This document shows positions 8,372-16,738 of a stretch of 43,295 nt of DNA, piece by piece (the stretch's first letter is position 1; each line of letters starts with the position of its first letter). The position numbers were made by a program, and so were the translations under genes. This DNA comes from JABCPO02 sp052174015 (GTDB lineage Bacteria > Bacillota > Clostridia > TANB77 > CAG-508): assembly GCA_052174015.1 (NCBI GenBank), contig JBQMXM010000009.1, positions 1-43,295 on the forward strand, given 5' to 3'. The notes under the pieces were generated by a model. That model saw only the letters and a list, made by a program, of their open reading frames with translations, ran no database searches and had not been told where the DNA came from.

Positions 8372-8509
8372 ATGTTTACAAATAAAGGTTTAAAATGCTA
8401 TGCTTCAGAACCAGATAAGGATCTAAAAGATTATATTAAAAAGGTTGAAGATTTTCGGGATGAAAAAAAGAAAGAGTATGGCGACCAATGGAATGATGAT
8501 GATGATTAA
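8372..8509 (+). CDS. Small acidic peptide 1 of the peptidase island (45 aa)
   Basis: AAGGAGG lies 8 nt before the ATG, the strongest kind of ribosome binding site in the window. The peptide begins MFTNKGLKCYASEPDKDLKD and ends NDDDD; 14 acidic and 10 basic residues give a net charge near -4. It has one cysteine (C9), no hydrophobic stretch and no signal peptide. It shares the start M-[LF]-T-N-x-G-L-K-x-Y-A-S-x-P-D with peptide 2 and S-x-P-D with peptide 3, so the three form a family. A terminator follows, then peptidase 1. Function unknown; it could be a substrate, precursor, inhibitor or partner of the peptidase. Conservation across three cassettes makes translation likely. Confidence 0.8.
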   Translation: MFTNKGLKCYASEPDKDLKDYIKKVEDFRDEKKKEYGDQWNDDDD

Positions 8510-8525
8510 TCAAATCTAAAAATAC

Positions 8526-8556
8526 AAAAAGTATGTCTTTAAATGGCATACTTTTT
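8526..8556 (+). terminator. Hairpin terminator between peptide 1 and peptidase 1
   Basis: AAAAAGTATGTC (8526-8537) pairs with GGCATACTTTTT (8545-8556), a 12-bp stem with one G-T pair and a TTTAAAT loop. TATAAT occurs 5 nt later (8561-8566), so the peptidase may be read by leak-through or by a weak own promoter. Confidence 0.8.
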
Positions 8557-8596
8557 GTTGTATAATTAAAATAGTAAGAAAAATAAGAGGTATAAT

Positions 8597-10747
8597 ATGT
8601 ATAAAAAATATGAACAAATAAATATTATATTAAAAAAATGTAAATTACCAATAATATATAAAAAAATATATAGTTCATATGAAGATGTTTTACAAGATAT
8701 GTTTAAAATATTAGAGAATCTAGACAAAATATATTCAGAAGATTTATTATTATTAAAAGATAATATTAATATAATAGATAAACAAAAGATACTATTTACA
8801 ATATTATATAATCTTTATTTAAATTTAGATATCTATATAAAAATAAATTATTTTAATATATGTAATATGAGAATATTAGAAATATATAATATAAAAGGGT
8901 TATCTAGAGAAGATAAAAAACTTTTAGAAGATAATAATCAAAAAATACTATATAATATTAATAAAATAGAAGAATTAAGTTTAGTATTTGATAATAATTT
9001 TAAATATATTGATAATAAAATAGCGAGATATTTTAAAAAAGCTGAACTTTTAGATATACTTAAATATATAGAAGATTGTAATAATGATAATATTATTATA
9101 GAGAAAAAAGTTGTAGATGAACTTGAAAAAGTTAAATCAGAGATATTAAAAGACACTTTATTTAATTTTGATTATTCTAAAAGATATTTAAAAGAAAATT
9201 TTAATAAGTATTTAGAAAAAGAAATTAAAATATATATTAATATCATAGAAAAAGTGAAAATTAAAGAAGAAAAAGATAAAGATAAAGAAGAAAAAAGTAG
9301 TAAAAATATTAAAAAATTAAATTTTGTAGATAATAGTATAATTTTAATGCAATATAAGAAAGAAAAGGTTAAATTAACAAGTAAATTAAATAAAGAGATA
9401 AATGAATATAGGGAAAAAGAAGTAAGTAAAAATACAGAAATAATAGATAAAGAAAATTTAAAAAAGTATTATAAAAACTTTTTAGAAATTAAAAAAATAA
9501 ATATGTTGTTTGATAAATATTTTAAAGAATATCTAATTTTAATTGTTAAAATATATTATCAAAATTCAAAAAATTCAAAAAAATTATATACAATAAAAGA
9601 ATATTTAGAAAAAAATAATTTAATAGATGTATATTCAAAAATATATAAAAGTTTTAAAGAAGAGAAGAAATTAAAACACTTTTTAAAAACAAAAAAAACA
9701 GAAATCACAAAAAAAGTGTATAATATATATTACCCATTTTTAAAAAATATAGTAACTTTTGAAATCTTTGATAATATATATACACCTTTTGATATATATA
9801 AAGAGTATGGAAGATGTATTAATATAGAATTAAGTAAATATAAAAAAGAAAATAATAATGTTTGCATACTAAACAAAGATAAAATATATAATATAAGGTT
9901 ATTAGATAAAAAATATAGTGAAAAAATATTGAAACAATTAGAAATATTTGGTAATGAATATTTAAAAACAGCTAAAGAATATATTGAAGCAAACAATATA
10001 TATTATTCTGAAGAAGCAAATTTTAGAAGTATTTTTATACCATCATATAACATGATATTTTTAAGTGGTATGGATACAAAGACTTTGATTCATGAATTAG
10101 GACATGCAATTCATAATAGGTTAATGATAAAAAATAATATATATATAGAACAAAACAATAGAATGCTAGTAGAATTATATTCACAAATGTTAGAATATGT
10201 AGAAATAATGAATATTATATCAAATAAAGAGATAAACATAGATTCAGAAAATTATTTAAAAATATATAGTATAATACATAGATTTTTAAATATAGAAGAA
10301 AAATTCAAAAAAATTGAAATACAAAATAAGATGATAGAATATTTAAAAGAGATTTTTATAAATTATAATATATCTACATTATCAAAAGAAGAACAAGATG
10401 AACAGATAGAAAAAAATATAGATAAATTAATTAATAATCTAACAGAAGTAGAACAAAGATCTATATTTTTTACAGGAGAATATACAATGGATCTATATGA
10501 AGAAATAGAATACTTTTTCCCATTGTATTTAATTCCAACAATATATAATAATATCAAAAATGAAGATAAACAAAAAAGAGATTATACAAATAAATATATA
10601 CAAAGTATGAAGAATTTTAAAAAAATAACATTAGAACAAATATTAAATATGTTAGAAGTTAATCCTAAAAATGCAAGTAATAAATTGATTAAAAATTATA
10701 TAAGTACAATAAATGAAATATCTAAATTTTTAGATGAAGTGTTATAA
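8597..10747 (+). CDS. M3-like zinc metallopeptidase, paralogue 1
   Basis: This 716-residue cytosolic protein has a long, highly helical, Lys/Ile/Asn-rich N-terminal region and a zinc site near the end of the second third. HELGH spans residues 499-503 (LIHELGHAIHNR), and E526 in VELYSQMLEYVEIM lies 23 residues later. HExxH plus a downstream Glu in a helix ending in Ser-Gln matches the M3 (thimet oligopeptidase/PepF) layout of clan MA(E), whose members cut short peptides inside a closed channel. Overall similarity to classic PepF looks low by eye. AAGAGGT precedes the ATG. It follows peptide 1 and a terminator, and is closest to paralogue 3. The peptidase call is well supported by the motif; the substrate is unknown. 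Confidence 0.8.
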   Translation: MYKKYEQINIILKKCKLPIIYKKIYSSYEDVLQDMFKILENLDKIYSEDLLLLKDNINIIDKQKILFTILYNLYLNLDIYIKINYFNICNMRILEIYNIKGLSREDKKLLEDNNQKILYNINKIEELSLVFDNNFKYIDNKIARYFKKAELLDILKYIEDCNNDNIIIEKKVVDELEKVKSEILKDTLFNFDYSKRYLKENFNKYLEKEIKIYINIIEKVKIKEEKDKDKEEKSSKNIKKLNFVDNSIILMQYKKEKVKLTSKLNKEINEYREKEVSKNTEIIDKENLKKYYKNFLEIKKINMLFDKYFKEYLILIVKIYYQNSKNSKKLYTIKEYLEKNNLIDVYSKIYKSFKEEKKLKHFLKTKKTEITKKVYNIYYPFLKNIVTFEIFDNIYTPFDIYKEYGRCINIELSKYKKENNNVCILNKDKIYNIRLLDKKYSEKILKQLEIFGNEYLKTAKEYIEANNIYYSEEANFRSIFIPSYNMIFLSGMDTKTLIHELGHAIHNRLMIKNNIYIEQNNRMLVELYSQMLEYVEIMNIISNKEINIDSENYLKIYSIIHRFLNIEEKFKKIEIQNKMIEYLKEIFINYNISTLSKEEQDEQIEKNIDKLINNLTEVEQRSIFFTGEYTMDLYEEIEYFFPLYLIPTIYNNIKNEDKQKRDYTNKYIQSMKNFKKITLEQILNMLEVNPKNASNKLIKNYISTINEISKFLDEVL

Positions 10748-10763
10748 AGTTGAAATATATATA

Positions 10764-11036
10764 AATGTAACTCTTTCTTTTTTATATTTGTATATTTTAT
10801 ATAAAATTCAAATTATTTTCAAAAAAGTGTTGACAAATTATATATATATATATATATAATTAATATAAGATAAAAAATATATAATAAAAAATTAAATAAT
10901 CTTTAATTTTAAAAACTGATACTTATTAAAAAGTTATATTATGCAATAGTGCATTATATATATATTATTTTTTTATAAGGAGGCAAATAAAATGCTTACA
11001 AATGAAGGGTTAAAATACTATGCTTCAGATCCAGAT
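10764..11036 (+). repeat. Cassette promoter/leader repeat, copy B
   Basis: This is the second copy of 8148-8416, beginning with the 3' arm of the upstream terminator but without its 5' arm. The duplication breakpoint therefore lies in that terminator loop. The two copies are direct repeats that bracket peptide 1 and peptidase 1. Confidence 0.9.
10830..10860 (+). promoter_or_regulatory. Promoter of peptide gene 2 with a TA-repeat spacer
   Basis: TTGACA (10830-10835) and TATAAT (10855-10860) are 19 bp apart. The tract has ten TA units, two more than in copy A. Confidence 0.6.
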
Positions 11037-11168
11037 GATGAAAGTCCTTGTTATGAGCAGCTTATTAAAGAAGGGTTTGATCGGTTCAAAGAAGATATGG
11101 ATGCTATGTACGGGGAAAATCATATGAACTCTCATATAGAACATTCAAGTGATAGACCAATAGACTAG
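10992..11168 (+). CDS. Small acidic peptide 2 of the peptidase island (58 aa)
   Basis: AAGGAGG lies 9 nt before the ATG. The peptide begins MLTNEGLKYYASDPDDESPC, continues with an amphipathic, helix-prone segment (YEQLIKEGFDRFKEDM) and ends HSSDRPID. It has 15 acidic and 5 basic residues (net about -10, plus several His), a single cysteine (C20), and no signal peptide or membrane segment. The first 15 residues match peptide 1 at most positions, while the rest diverges in sequence and length: a conserved leader-like head with a variable tail. A terminator and then peptidase 2 follow. Function unknown. Confidence 0.8.
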   Translation: MLTNEGLKYYASDPDDESPCYEQLIKEGFDRFKEDMDAMYGENHMNSHIEHSSDRPID

Positions 11169-11189
11169 TAAAATAGTATAATCCAAAAT

Positions 11190-11220
11190 AAAAAGTGTGC
11201 AAATTTATTGTACACTTTTT
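11190..11220 (+). terminator. Hairpin terminator between peptide 2 and peptidase 2
   Basis: AAAAAGTGTGCAA (11190-11202) pairs with TTGTACACTTTTT (11208-11220), a 13-bp stem with one G-T pair and an ATTTA loop. TGATATAAT follows at 11236-11244, an extended -10 that could start a separate peptidase transcript. Confidence 0.8.
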
Positions 11221-11266
11221 ATTATATGAAAAAATTGATATAATTAATATAGTAAAAGAGGTATAT

Positions 11267-13471
11267 ATGGAAAGAATAGAAGAAACAAAAGAAGTAAAAG
11301 AAATTAAAAAAATGAAGATGGATATTTCTAATGTTAAATTTAGAAATGTAGAAATACCATTATGTGGTATAAAAATGTTTAATTCTTTTGAAGAAATTGT
11401 AGGATTATTAAAAAATATAGAAGAAAAAGTATTTGATAAATATATTGATAATATATTTAATTTAAAAGAAGATAAAACAAAAGACAAAAATTCTATATAT
11501 GTAATAAATATATTAATATCTATGTATATTTATAGTAGGATATATTTAAAAATTGATGAATATTATCATATATGTTTAGAAGTTTGCAAAACATATTTAA
11601 ATAATATAGGTAGAACAAATAATATTCCGAATAAAAAAGACATAGAATTACGAAAAAAAGTTGATAAAAATAACACAGACCTTATATACAATTTACAACT
11701 AATATATAAATTAAATAGAAAAGTAGCTATAAATATAGGCAAACTAAGAATGAATATATTAGAAAAGATTCATATTTTTAATATAGAAGAAAAAGTTGTG
11801 TTTGATGCAAGTAATATTAAAAGTGAAGATATAATTTTAAAGATTAAAAAAGAATTTAATCAAAATTTAGATAAATATATTGAAATAGAATCTTTTAATA
11901 TATTTTTAAAAAAACATATAAAATCATTTAATAATAGCAAGATTGATAAAAAAGATAAAGAAAATCTAAATGTATCCAAAAAAATAAAATTACCATTAGA
12001 ATTAATTTTAAAACATAATAAAGAGTTTAGAGAGATAGAAAATGAAATATATTTACAAGTATCAAAAAAAATATTAAAAGAAGTAGATAGACTAAAGAAT
12101 GAAGAAAAAGAAAAGTTGTCTAAGATGCAAGAAAAACATTTAGGTGTTGAACATACTAGGTATTTAAAATTAAAATACTATAATGAAATATTAGATGAAT
12201 ATTTTTCTAAATATTTAGTATCACTTCTTAAAGTATATTATGATTCATATATATATGAAAAATATAATAACTATAAATTCTATTTAAAAGAAATGAGATT
12301 ATTAGAAACATATCCATATTTAAAAGATATAATAAATAAGAATAAGGGATATTTTGAAGAAAAAGAAAATATCTGTGATAAAAAGGTATATGATAGATAT
12401 AGTATTTTTAAAGCAGAAAAAACAATGGAAGAATTTAAAGAAAATGTACCAATAATTAATGGCAAAAAATGGTTACCAGTATTTTTAAATAAAGACTATA
12501 ATATATCTATTATGAATGATAAAAATAAAAATATAAATATAAATAAAGATAAAGAAATAAATAAAAATGAAGAAAAAGAAAATCTTAAAAATAATAACAA
12601 ATTATATAAGATGTACAATTTAACAAAACAAGAAAAAGAAGAAATATTAAAAGCATTAAAAATATTTGGAAAAGAATATGTAAAAATTACTAAAGAATAC
12701 TTAAATGAAGACAATATATATTATGTAAAAGATGCACAAATTAGGAAGTTTAATTACGCTTTTATAAACAATATCATATTTACAACATTGGACTTTGAAA
12801 CAATTTTTCATGAATTAGGACATGCAATTCAATATACATATTCTTTTATAGAAAGAAAAGATAAAATAAATGAATTATGTAATGATACAACACTTAGTGA
12901 AATGTATTCGCAAATGTTAGAATATGTATACTTTAAATATTTAATTAATAATGAAAAAGAAAACAATAATAATAATGATAATAATAAAAGCATAAATTTA
13001 ATCAGAACTAAAAAAGCATATATGCTATATAAGTTGATGTTACTTAGTGAATTACCTATATATATGCAAATAAATAATAAGATATTTGAATATATAGTTA
13101 GTATTGAAAATAATAAAATAGATAAAGATAAATATGAATTAATTGAAGAAAATATATCAGAATTAATTTCTAAATTAACATTAAAAGAAAAATATGAAAT
13201 GTTTGTAAATCCAAAATATTATAAAAAGATGTTTTCACATTATAAGTACATATTTACTATGTATTTAGTACCACATATATATAAGAAGATTAAAAATAAT
13301 AAAGATAAATATATGCATAAATATATAGAGAGTATGAAAAAGTTTCTATATAATAGTTTTGAAAAAACATTAGAATTATTAGAGATAGATTTAGAAAAAG
13401 ATAGAAAGATGATAATGAAAGATTATATAGAAGCGATAGAAAAAACATCTAGCTTTTTAGATGAAATATAA
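11267..13471 (+). CDS. M3-like zinc metallopeptidase, paralogue 2
   Basis: This 734-residue protein resembles paralogues 1, 3 and 4. HELGH is at 515-519 (IFHELGHAIQYT) and E545 lies in LSEMYSQMLEYVYF. The N-terminal half is helical and charged; an Asn/Lys-rich insertion (NKNININKDKEINKNEEK) lies around 424-441 and another, NNNNNDNNKS, after the active site. The frame is open 24 codons further upstream, but that region overlaps the terminator; AAGAGGT directly upstream of ATG 11267 decides the start. The C-terminus overlaps the open frame of paralogue 3, and the two genes are surely co-transcribed. It is cytosolic by appearance. Substrate unknown; peptide 2 is the obvious candidate partner. 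Confidence 0.8.
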   Translation: MERIEETKEVKEIKKMKMDISNVKFRNVEIPLCGIKMFNSFEEIVGLLKNIEEKVFDKYIDNIFNLKEDKTKDKNSIYVINILISMYIYSRIYLKIDEYYHICLEVCKTYLNNIGRTNNIPNKKDIELRKKVDKNNTDLIYNLQLIYKLNRKVAINIGKLRMNILEKIHIFNIEEKVVFDASNIKSEDIILKIKKEFNQNLDKYIEIESFNIFLKKHIKSFNNSKIDKKDKENLNVSKKIKLPLELILKHNKEFREIENEIYLQVSKKILKEVDRLKNEEKEKLSKMQEKHLGVEHTRYLKLKYYNEILDEYFSKYLVSLLKVYYDSYIYEKYNNYKFYLKEMRLLETYPYLKDIINKNKGYFEEKENICDKKVYDRYSIFKAEKTMEEFKENVPIINGKKWLPVFLNKDYNISIMNDKNKNININKDKEINKNEEKENLKNNNKLYKMYNLTKQEKEEILKALKIFGKEYVKITKEYLNEDNIYYVKDAQIRKFNYAFINNIIFTTLDFETIFHELGHAIQYTYSFIERKDKINELCNDTTLSEMYSQMLEYVYFKYLINNEKENNNNNDNNKSINLIRTKKAYMLYKLMLLSELPIYMQINNKIFEYIVSIENNKIDKDKYELIEENISELISKLTLKEKYEMFVNPKYYKKMFSHYKYIFTMYLVPHIYKKIKNNKDKYMHKYIESMKKFLYNSFEKTLELLEIDLEKDRKMIMKDYIEAIEKTSSFLDEI

Positions 13472-13502
13472 TAAAAATGATAAAAAAATAAAAGGAAATA
13501 AT

Positions 13503-15662
13503 ATGGAAAAAGAATATGAAAAAATAGAAAATGATGTTAAATTAAAAGAATGTAAATTACCAATAATATATAATAATATATATAAATCATATGAAGATGT
13601 TTTAGTAGATATGTTAAAAATATTAGAAAATATAGATAAAATATATTTAAAAGAATTATTGTTATTAGAAGGTGATATTAATCTGATAGACAAACAAAAA
13701 ATATTATTTACAATATTATATAATATTTATTTGAATATAGATATATATTTAAAGATAAATACTTTTAAGATTTATAATTTTAAAGTAATAAAAAGATATC
13801 ATATAAAAGGGTTATCTATAGAGGATAATAAAATTTTAAAAGATAATACACAAAATATAATATATAATACTAAGAAAATAGAAGAATTAAGTGCAAAATT
13901 TACGGATATAGATAGAAAAATAGATAAGAAGATAATAACACATTTAAAAAAAGAAGAATGTTTAAATATACTTAAATATATAGAAGAATGTAATGAAAAT
14001 GATGTTAATATAGAAACAGAAGTTTTAAAAGAATTAAAAAAGTCTAAATCATTAATATTAAAAGACAATTTATTTAATTTTGATTGTTCCAAAAGATATT
14101 TAAAAGAAAATTTTAATAAGTTTTTAAAAAACAAAATCAAATTATTTATTAAAAAAATAGAAAAATTAGAAAATAAATCAAATAAAGTAAAAGAGAAAAG
14201 TAAGAAAGAAGAAAAGATAAAAGGTAGTAAGAAAATAAGTATTATAGATAATAATATAATCTTAATGCAATATCAAGAAGAAAGATCTGAATTAATAGCA
14301 AAATTAAATAAAGAGATAAACGAATATAGAGAATCAGAAGTGAATAAAAATATAGAAATAAAAGATAAAAAAGATTTAAAAAAATATTATAGCAACTTTT
14401 TAGAAATTAAAAAAATAAATACAATGTTTGATGCACATTTTAAAGAATATTTAATTATAATTGTTAAAATGTTTCAGCAAGAAAAAAGAATTTTTAAGAT
14501 AAATACATTAGAGGAATATTTAAAAACACAAGGATTAATAGATGCATATTCACAAATATATAAAAGTTTTAAAGAAAATAAAAAATTAAAAGACTTTTTA
14601 AAAAATAAAAGAATAGAAACTGAGAAAAAAGTATATGATATATACTCTCCATTTTTAAAGGATAAAGTAACTTTTAATACATTTAAAAATGTATATAAAT
14701 ATTTTGACATATATAAAGAATATGGAAGATGTTTAAGTATACAATTAAATAAAGGTAAAAAACAAGATAAAGAAAAAAATGTTAAAATACTAAACAAAGA
14801 TAAGATATATGATATAAAGTTATTAGATAAAAAATATACTAAAAAAATATTAAAACAATTAGAAATATTTGGTGATGAATATTTAAAAGTAGCTAAAGAA
14901 TATATCGGAGAAGACAATATATATTATTCTGAAGAAGCTAATTTTAGAAGTTATTATGAAATGGTATCTAATATAATATTTTTAAATGATACTGAATCTT
15001 TAGCTCATGAATTAGGACATGCAATTCATCATAGATTTATTAATGATAATACGAGTATGAAAAATGAAATGTTATCAGAGTTATATTCACAAATGTTAGA
15101 ATATGTAGAAATAATGAATATTATATCAAATAAAGAGATAAAAACAGTCAATTTAAAAGTGTATAGTATAGCAAATATTTTTTTAAATATAGAAGATAGG
15201 TTTAAAATGGTTGAAATTCAAAACAAGATAGCTAAATATTTAGAAGAAATTTTTTTGCATTATGATTTATCTACATTATCAAAAGAAGAACAAGATAAAC
15301 AAATAGAAAAAAACATAGATAAATTAATTAATAATCTAACTAAAGAAGAACAAAGAGACTTATTTCTTACAGGTAAATATAAATTAAGGATATTTGAAAC
15401 AATTAAATATTTTTTCCCACTATATTTAATACCAACAATATATAAGAAAATTAAAATTGAATATGAAGAAAAAAAGAATAATAAACATAATGTTTTAAAT
15501 GAAACAGATAGTTATACAAATAAATATATACAAAGTATGAAATGTTTTAATGAAAAAACATTAGAAGAAATACTTAATTTATTAGAAGTTAACCCTATAA
15601 ACTGTAGTGATGAATTAATTAATAATTATATAGAAGCAATAGAAAAAATATATACTTTTTAG
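13503..15662 (+). CDS. M3-like zinc metallopeptidase, paralogue 3
   Basis: This 719-residue protein is the closest relative of paralogue 1. Both begin with a short charged stretch leading to KECKLPIIY / KKCKLPIIY and SYEDVL, and both have the YKEYGRC block before the active site. HELGH is at 502-506 (LAHELGHAIHHR) and E526 in LSELYSQMLEYVEIM. An ATG at 13461 is in frame, but alignment with paralogue 1 and AAAGGAAAT just upstream favour ATG 13503, 31 nt after the stop of paralogue 2. Unlike the other three it has no peptide gene, promoter or terminator of its own in front, so it depends on the paralogue 2 transcript. A terminator follows. Confidence 0.8.
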   Translation: MEKEYEKIENDVKLKECKLPIIYNNIYKSYEDVLVDMLKILENIDKIYLKELLLLEGDINLIDKQKILFTILYNIYLNIDIYLKINTFKIYNFKVIKRYHIKGLSIEDNKILKDNTQNIIYNTKKIEELSAKFTDIDRKIDKKIITHLKKEECLNILKYIEECNENDVNIETEVLKELKKSKSLILKDNLFNFDCSKRYLKENFNKFLKNKIKLFIKKIEKLENKSNKVKEKSKKEEKIKGSKKISIIDNNIILMQYQEERSELIAKLNKEINEYRESEVNKNIEIKDKKDLKKYYSNFLEIKKINTMFDAHFKEYLIIIVKMFQQEKRIFKINTLEEYLKTQGLIDAYSQIYKSFKENKKLKDFLKNKRIETEKKVYDIYSPFLKDKVTFNTFKNVYKYFDIYKEYGRCLSIQLNKGKKQDKEKNVKILNKDKIYDIKLLDKKYTKKILKQLEIFGDEYLKVAKEYIGEDNIYYSEEANFRSYYEMVSNIIFLNDTESLAHELGHAIHHRFINDNTSMKNEMLSELYSQMLEYVEIMNIISNKEIKTVNLKVYSIANIFLNIEDRFKMVEIQNKIAKYLEEIFLHYDLSTLSKEEQDKQIEKNIDKLINNLTKEEQRDLFLTGKYKLRIFETIKYFFPLYLIPTIYKKIKIEYEEKKNNKHNVLNETDSYTNKYIQSMKCFNEKTLEEILNLLEVNPINCSDELINNYIEAIEKIYTF

Positions 15663-15681
15663 ATTAAGTCTAATAAAAGAG

Positions 15682-15726
15682 AAATAGAAAGAGAAATACA
15701 TAAAATATGTAACTCTTTCTATTTTT
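15682..15726 (+). terminator. Terminator after paralogues 2-3
   Basis: AAATAGAAAGAG (15682-15693) pairs with CTCTTTCTATTT (15713-15724), with an inner TACAT/ATGTA stem and a T-rich tail. The sequence is related to the 8128 terminator and to the start of repeat copy B. Confidence 0.75.
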
Positions 15727-15775
15727 AATTATTTGTTTATTTGTTTATATTTATTGTTTTATCATTTGTGTGTTA

Positions 15776-16117
15776 TTAATCATAAAATCCGTTTATATCT
15801 GAAAACTCAGACATATCTAAAGACGGAATAGTTTCTTTCTTTGTAAGTGGTCTTGGAATATCCAAATTGTTAAAAGAATCTCCATTAAATGTTTTAATTT
15901 TAATATCTTTTGTAAATAAATCAGAATAATTATAATTAATTAGATGTTCATCATCAAATTTAACTGAAAAATAATTTTTGTATGTGTTTGATATAGTAGC
16001 AAGTTTACCTAGTTTTTTACCACGTTTACTTATAGCTTCTACAATTAAAATTTCCTTTCCAACTAAATCTTTTAAATTATCCTTTAATTGTTCAAAATCG
16101 GCTTTAATATATCCCAT
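15776..16117 (-). CDS. Veg-like protein (DUF1021 family)
   Basis: The 113 residues begin MGYIKADFEQLKDNLKDLVG. The core matches the Veg family in order: G-K-E-I-L-I (start of the barrel), SKRGKKLGKLATISNTYKN, then FSVKFDDEH and the strongly typical YNYSDLFTKDIKIKTF. The tail from about residue 80 (GDSFNNLDIPRP onward) is an extension over the ~86-residue B. subtilis protein. Veg in B. subtilis stimulates biofilm matrix expression, by an unresolved route. The gene lies on the minus strand between peptidases 3 and 4, with its own near-consensus promoter and AGGAGA before the ATG. Family assignment is by pattern only. Confidence 0.7.
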   Translation of the reverse strand: MGYIKADFEQLKDNLKDLVGKEILIVEAISKRGKKLGKLATISNTYKNYFSVKFDDEHLINYNYSDLFTKDIKIKTFNGDSFNNLDIPRPLTKKETIPSLDMSEFSDINGFYD

Positions 16118-16214
16118 AATTTCTCCTACCTAATATATAATAACACTATATATTTCTTATTTACTATTTTATTTTTATAACTAATCAACTACTTATATAA
16201 TAATTGCTATACTA

Positions 16215-16243
16215 TTTATATCAAGATTTCTTAAATGTGTCAA
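16215..16243 (-). promoter_or_regulatory. Promoter of the Veg-like gene
   Basis: On the minus strand, TTGACA (complement of 16238-16243) and TATAAA (complement of 16215-16220) have a 17-bp spacer. The leader to the ATG is about 90 nt. Confidence 0.75.
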
Positions 16244-16314
16244 AAATAATTATTGAGATAAAAAAATGAAACTCTCTTATCCTTTGATACATATGCATAA
16301 AAAAAGAAATGTTA

Positions 16315-16350
16315 AATTTATGTAACAAAATTGTGCAAGAATTTATGTAA
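16315..16350 (+). repeat. Two 11-bp direct repeats upstream of promoter 3
   Basis: AATTTATGTAA occurs at 16315-16325 and at 16340-16350, one copy every 25 bp, ending 18 bp before the -35 of the third peptide promoter. It might be a regulator site. The rest of the 309-bp gap 16118-16426 holds only the Veg-like and peptide 3 promoters. Confidence 0.35.
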
Positions 16351-16368
16351 ATTTTTTTAAGAAAAGTA

Positions 16369-16406
<38 letters not shown>

Positions 16407-16426
16407 TTTATAAGGAGGCAGATAGT

Positions 16427-16594
16427 ATGCTTACAGAAAAATTATTTATGTCAGGTCCAGATCCAAACGAAGAGTATGATAGTGAATGCAAAGAATGGGG
16501 AGTAACTCCACTCGACAGAGTTACAGATGCAGATTTATGGGAAGATGTAGATGATGATGCTGTGGATGTTGGAAATTATATAAATGATAGATAA
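16427..16594 (+). CDS. Small acidic peptide 3 of the peptidase island (55 aa)
   Basis: The ATG follows AAGGAGG by about 8 nt. The peptide starts MLTEKLFMSGPDPNEEYDSE, has 17 acidic and only 4 basic residues (net about -13), a single cysteine (C21) and two tryptophans, and ends VGNYINDR. M-L-T and S-x-P-D link it to peptides 1 and 2; the remainder is its own. It has no signal or membrane segment. A perfect terminator hairpin and then peptidase 4 follow. The same arrangement in a cassette with a different leader supports it as a real gene. Confidence 0.8.
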   Translation: MLTEKLFMSGPDPNEEYDSECKEWGVTPLDRVTDADLWEDVDDDAVDVGNYINDR

Positions 16595-16622
16595 ATATTT
16601 CATTTATATAATTTAAAAGTAT

Positions 16623-16651
16623 AAAAAGTGTGTTTAAATAACACACTTTTT
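16623..16651 (+). terminator. Hairpin terminator between peptide 3 and peptidase 4
   Basis: AAAAAGTGTGTT (16623-16634) pairs perfectly with AACACACTTTTT (16640-16651) around TAAAT. TATAAT follows at 16656-16661, as in cassette 1. Confidence 0.85.
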
Positions 16652-16738
16652 ATCATATAATCAAGATGAATATATAAGATGAATGTATAAGATGTATATA
16701 AAAAAATATATTATAATAAATAAATTAGAGGTGTATAA

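Larger units (their letters stand above)
8148..8416 (+). repeat. Cassette promoter/leader repeat, copy A
   Basis: This segment matches 10764-11036. From its start through the AAGGAGG ribosome binding site the two copies differ by two substitutions and one 4-bp change in the TA tract. After the start codon the match decays. It carries a 19-bp palindrome, a promoter, a ~125-nt leader with a hairpin, and the first codons of the peptide gene. Confidence 0.9.

Noticed and set aside
8372..10747. Toxin-antitoxin pair (peptide plus peptidase)
   Set aside because: A 700-residue HELGH enzyme is not a known toxin type, and promoter, terminator and gene order are not those of a co-transcribed TA operon. 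No evidence beyond pairing.
11104..11487. Minus-strand 127-codon open frame over the start of peptidase 2
   Set aside because: It runs antisense across peptide 2, its terminator and peptidase 2, has no ribosome binding site, and its hydrophobic composition is the usual shadow of an AT-rich gene.
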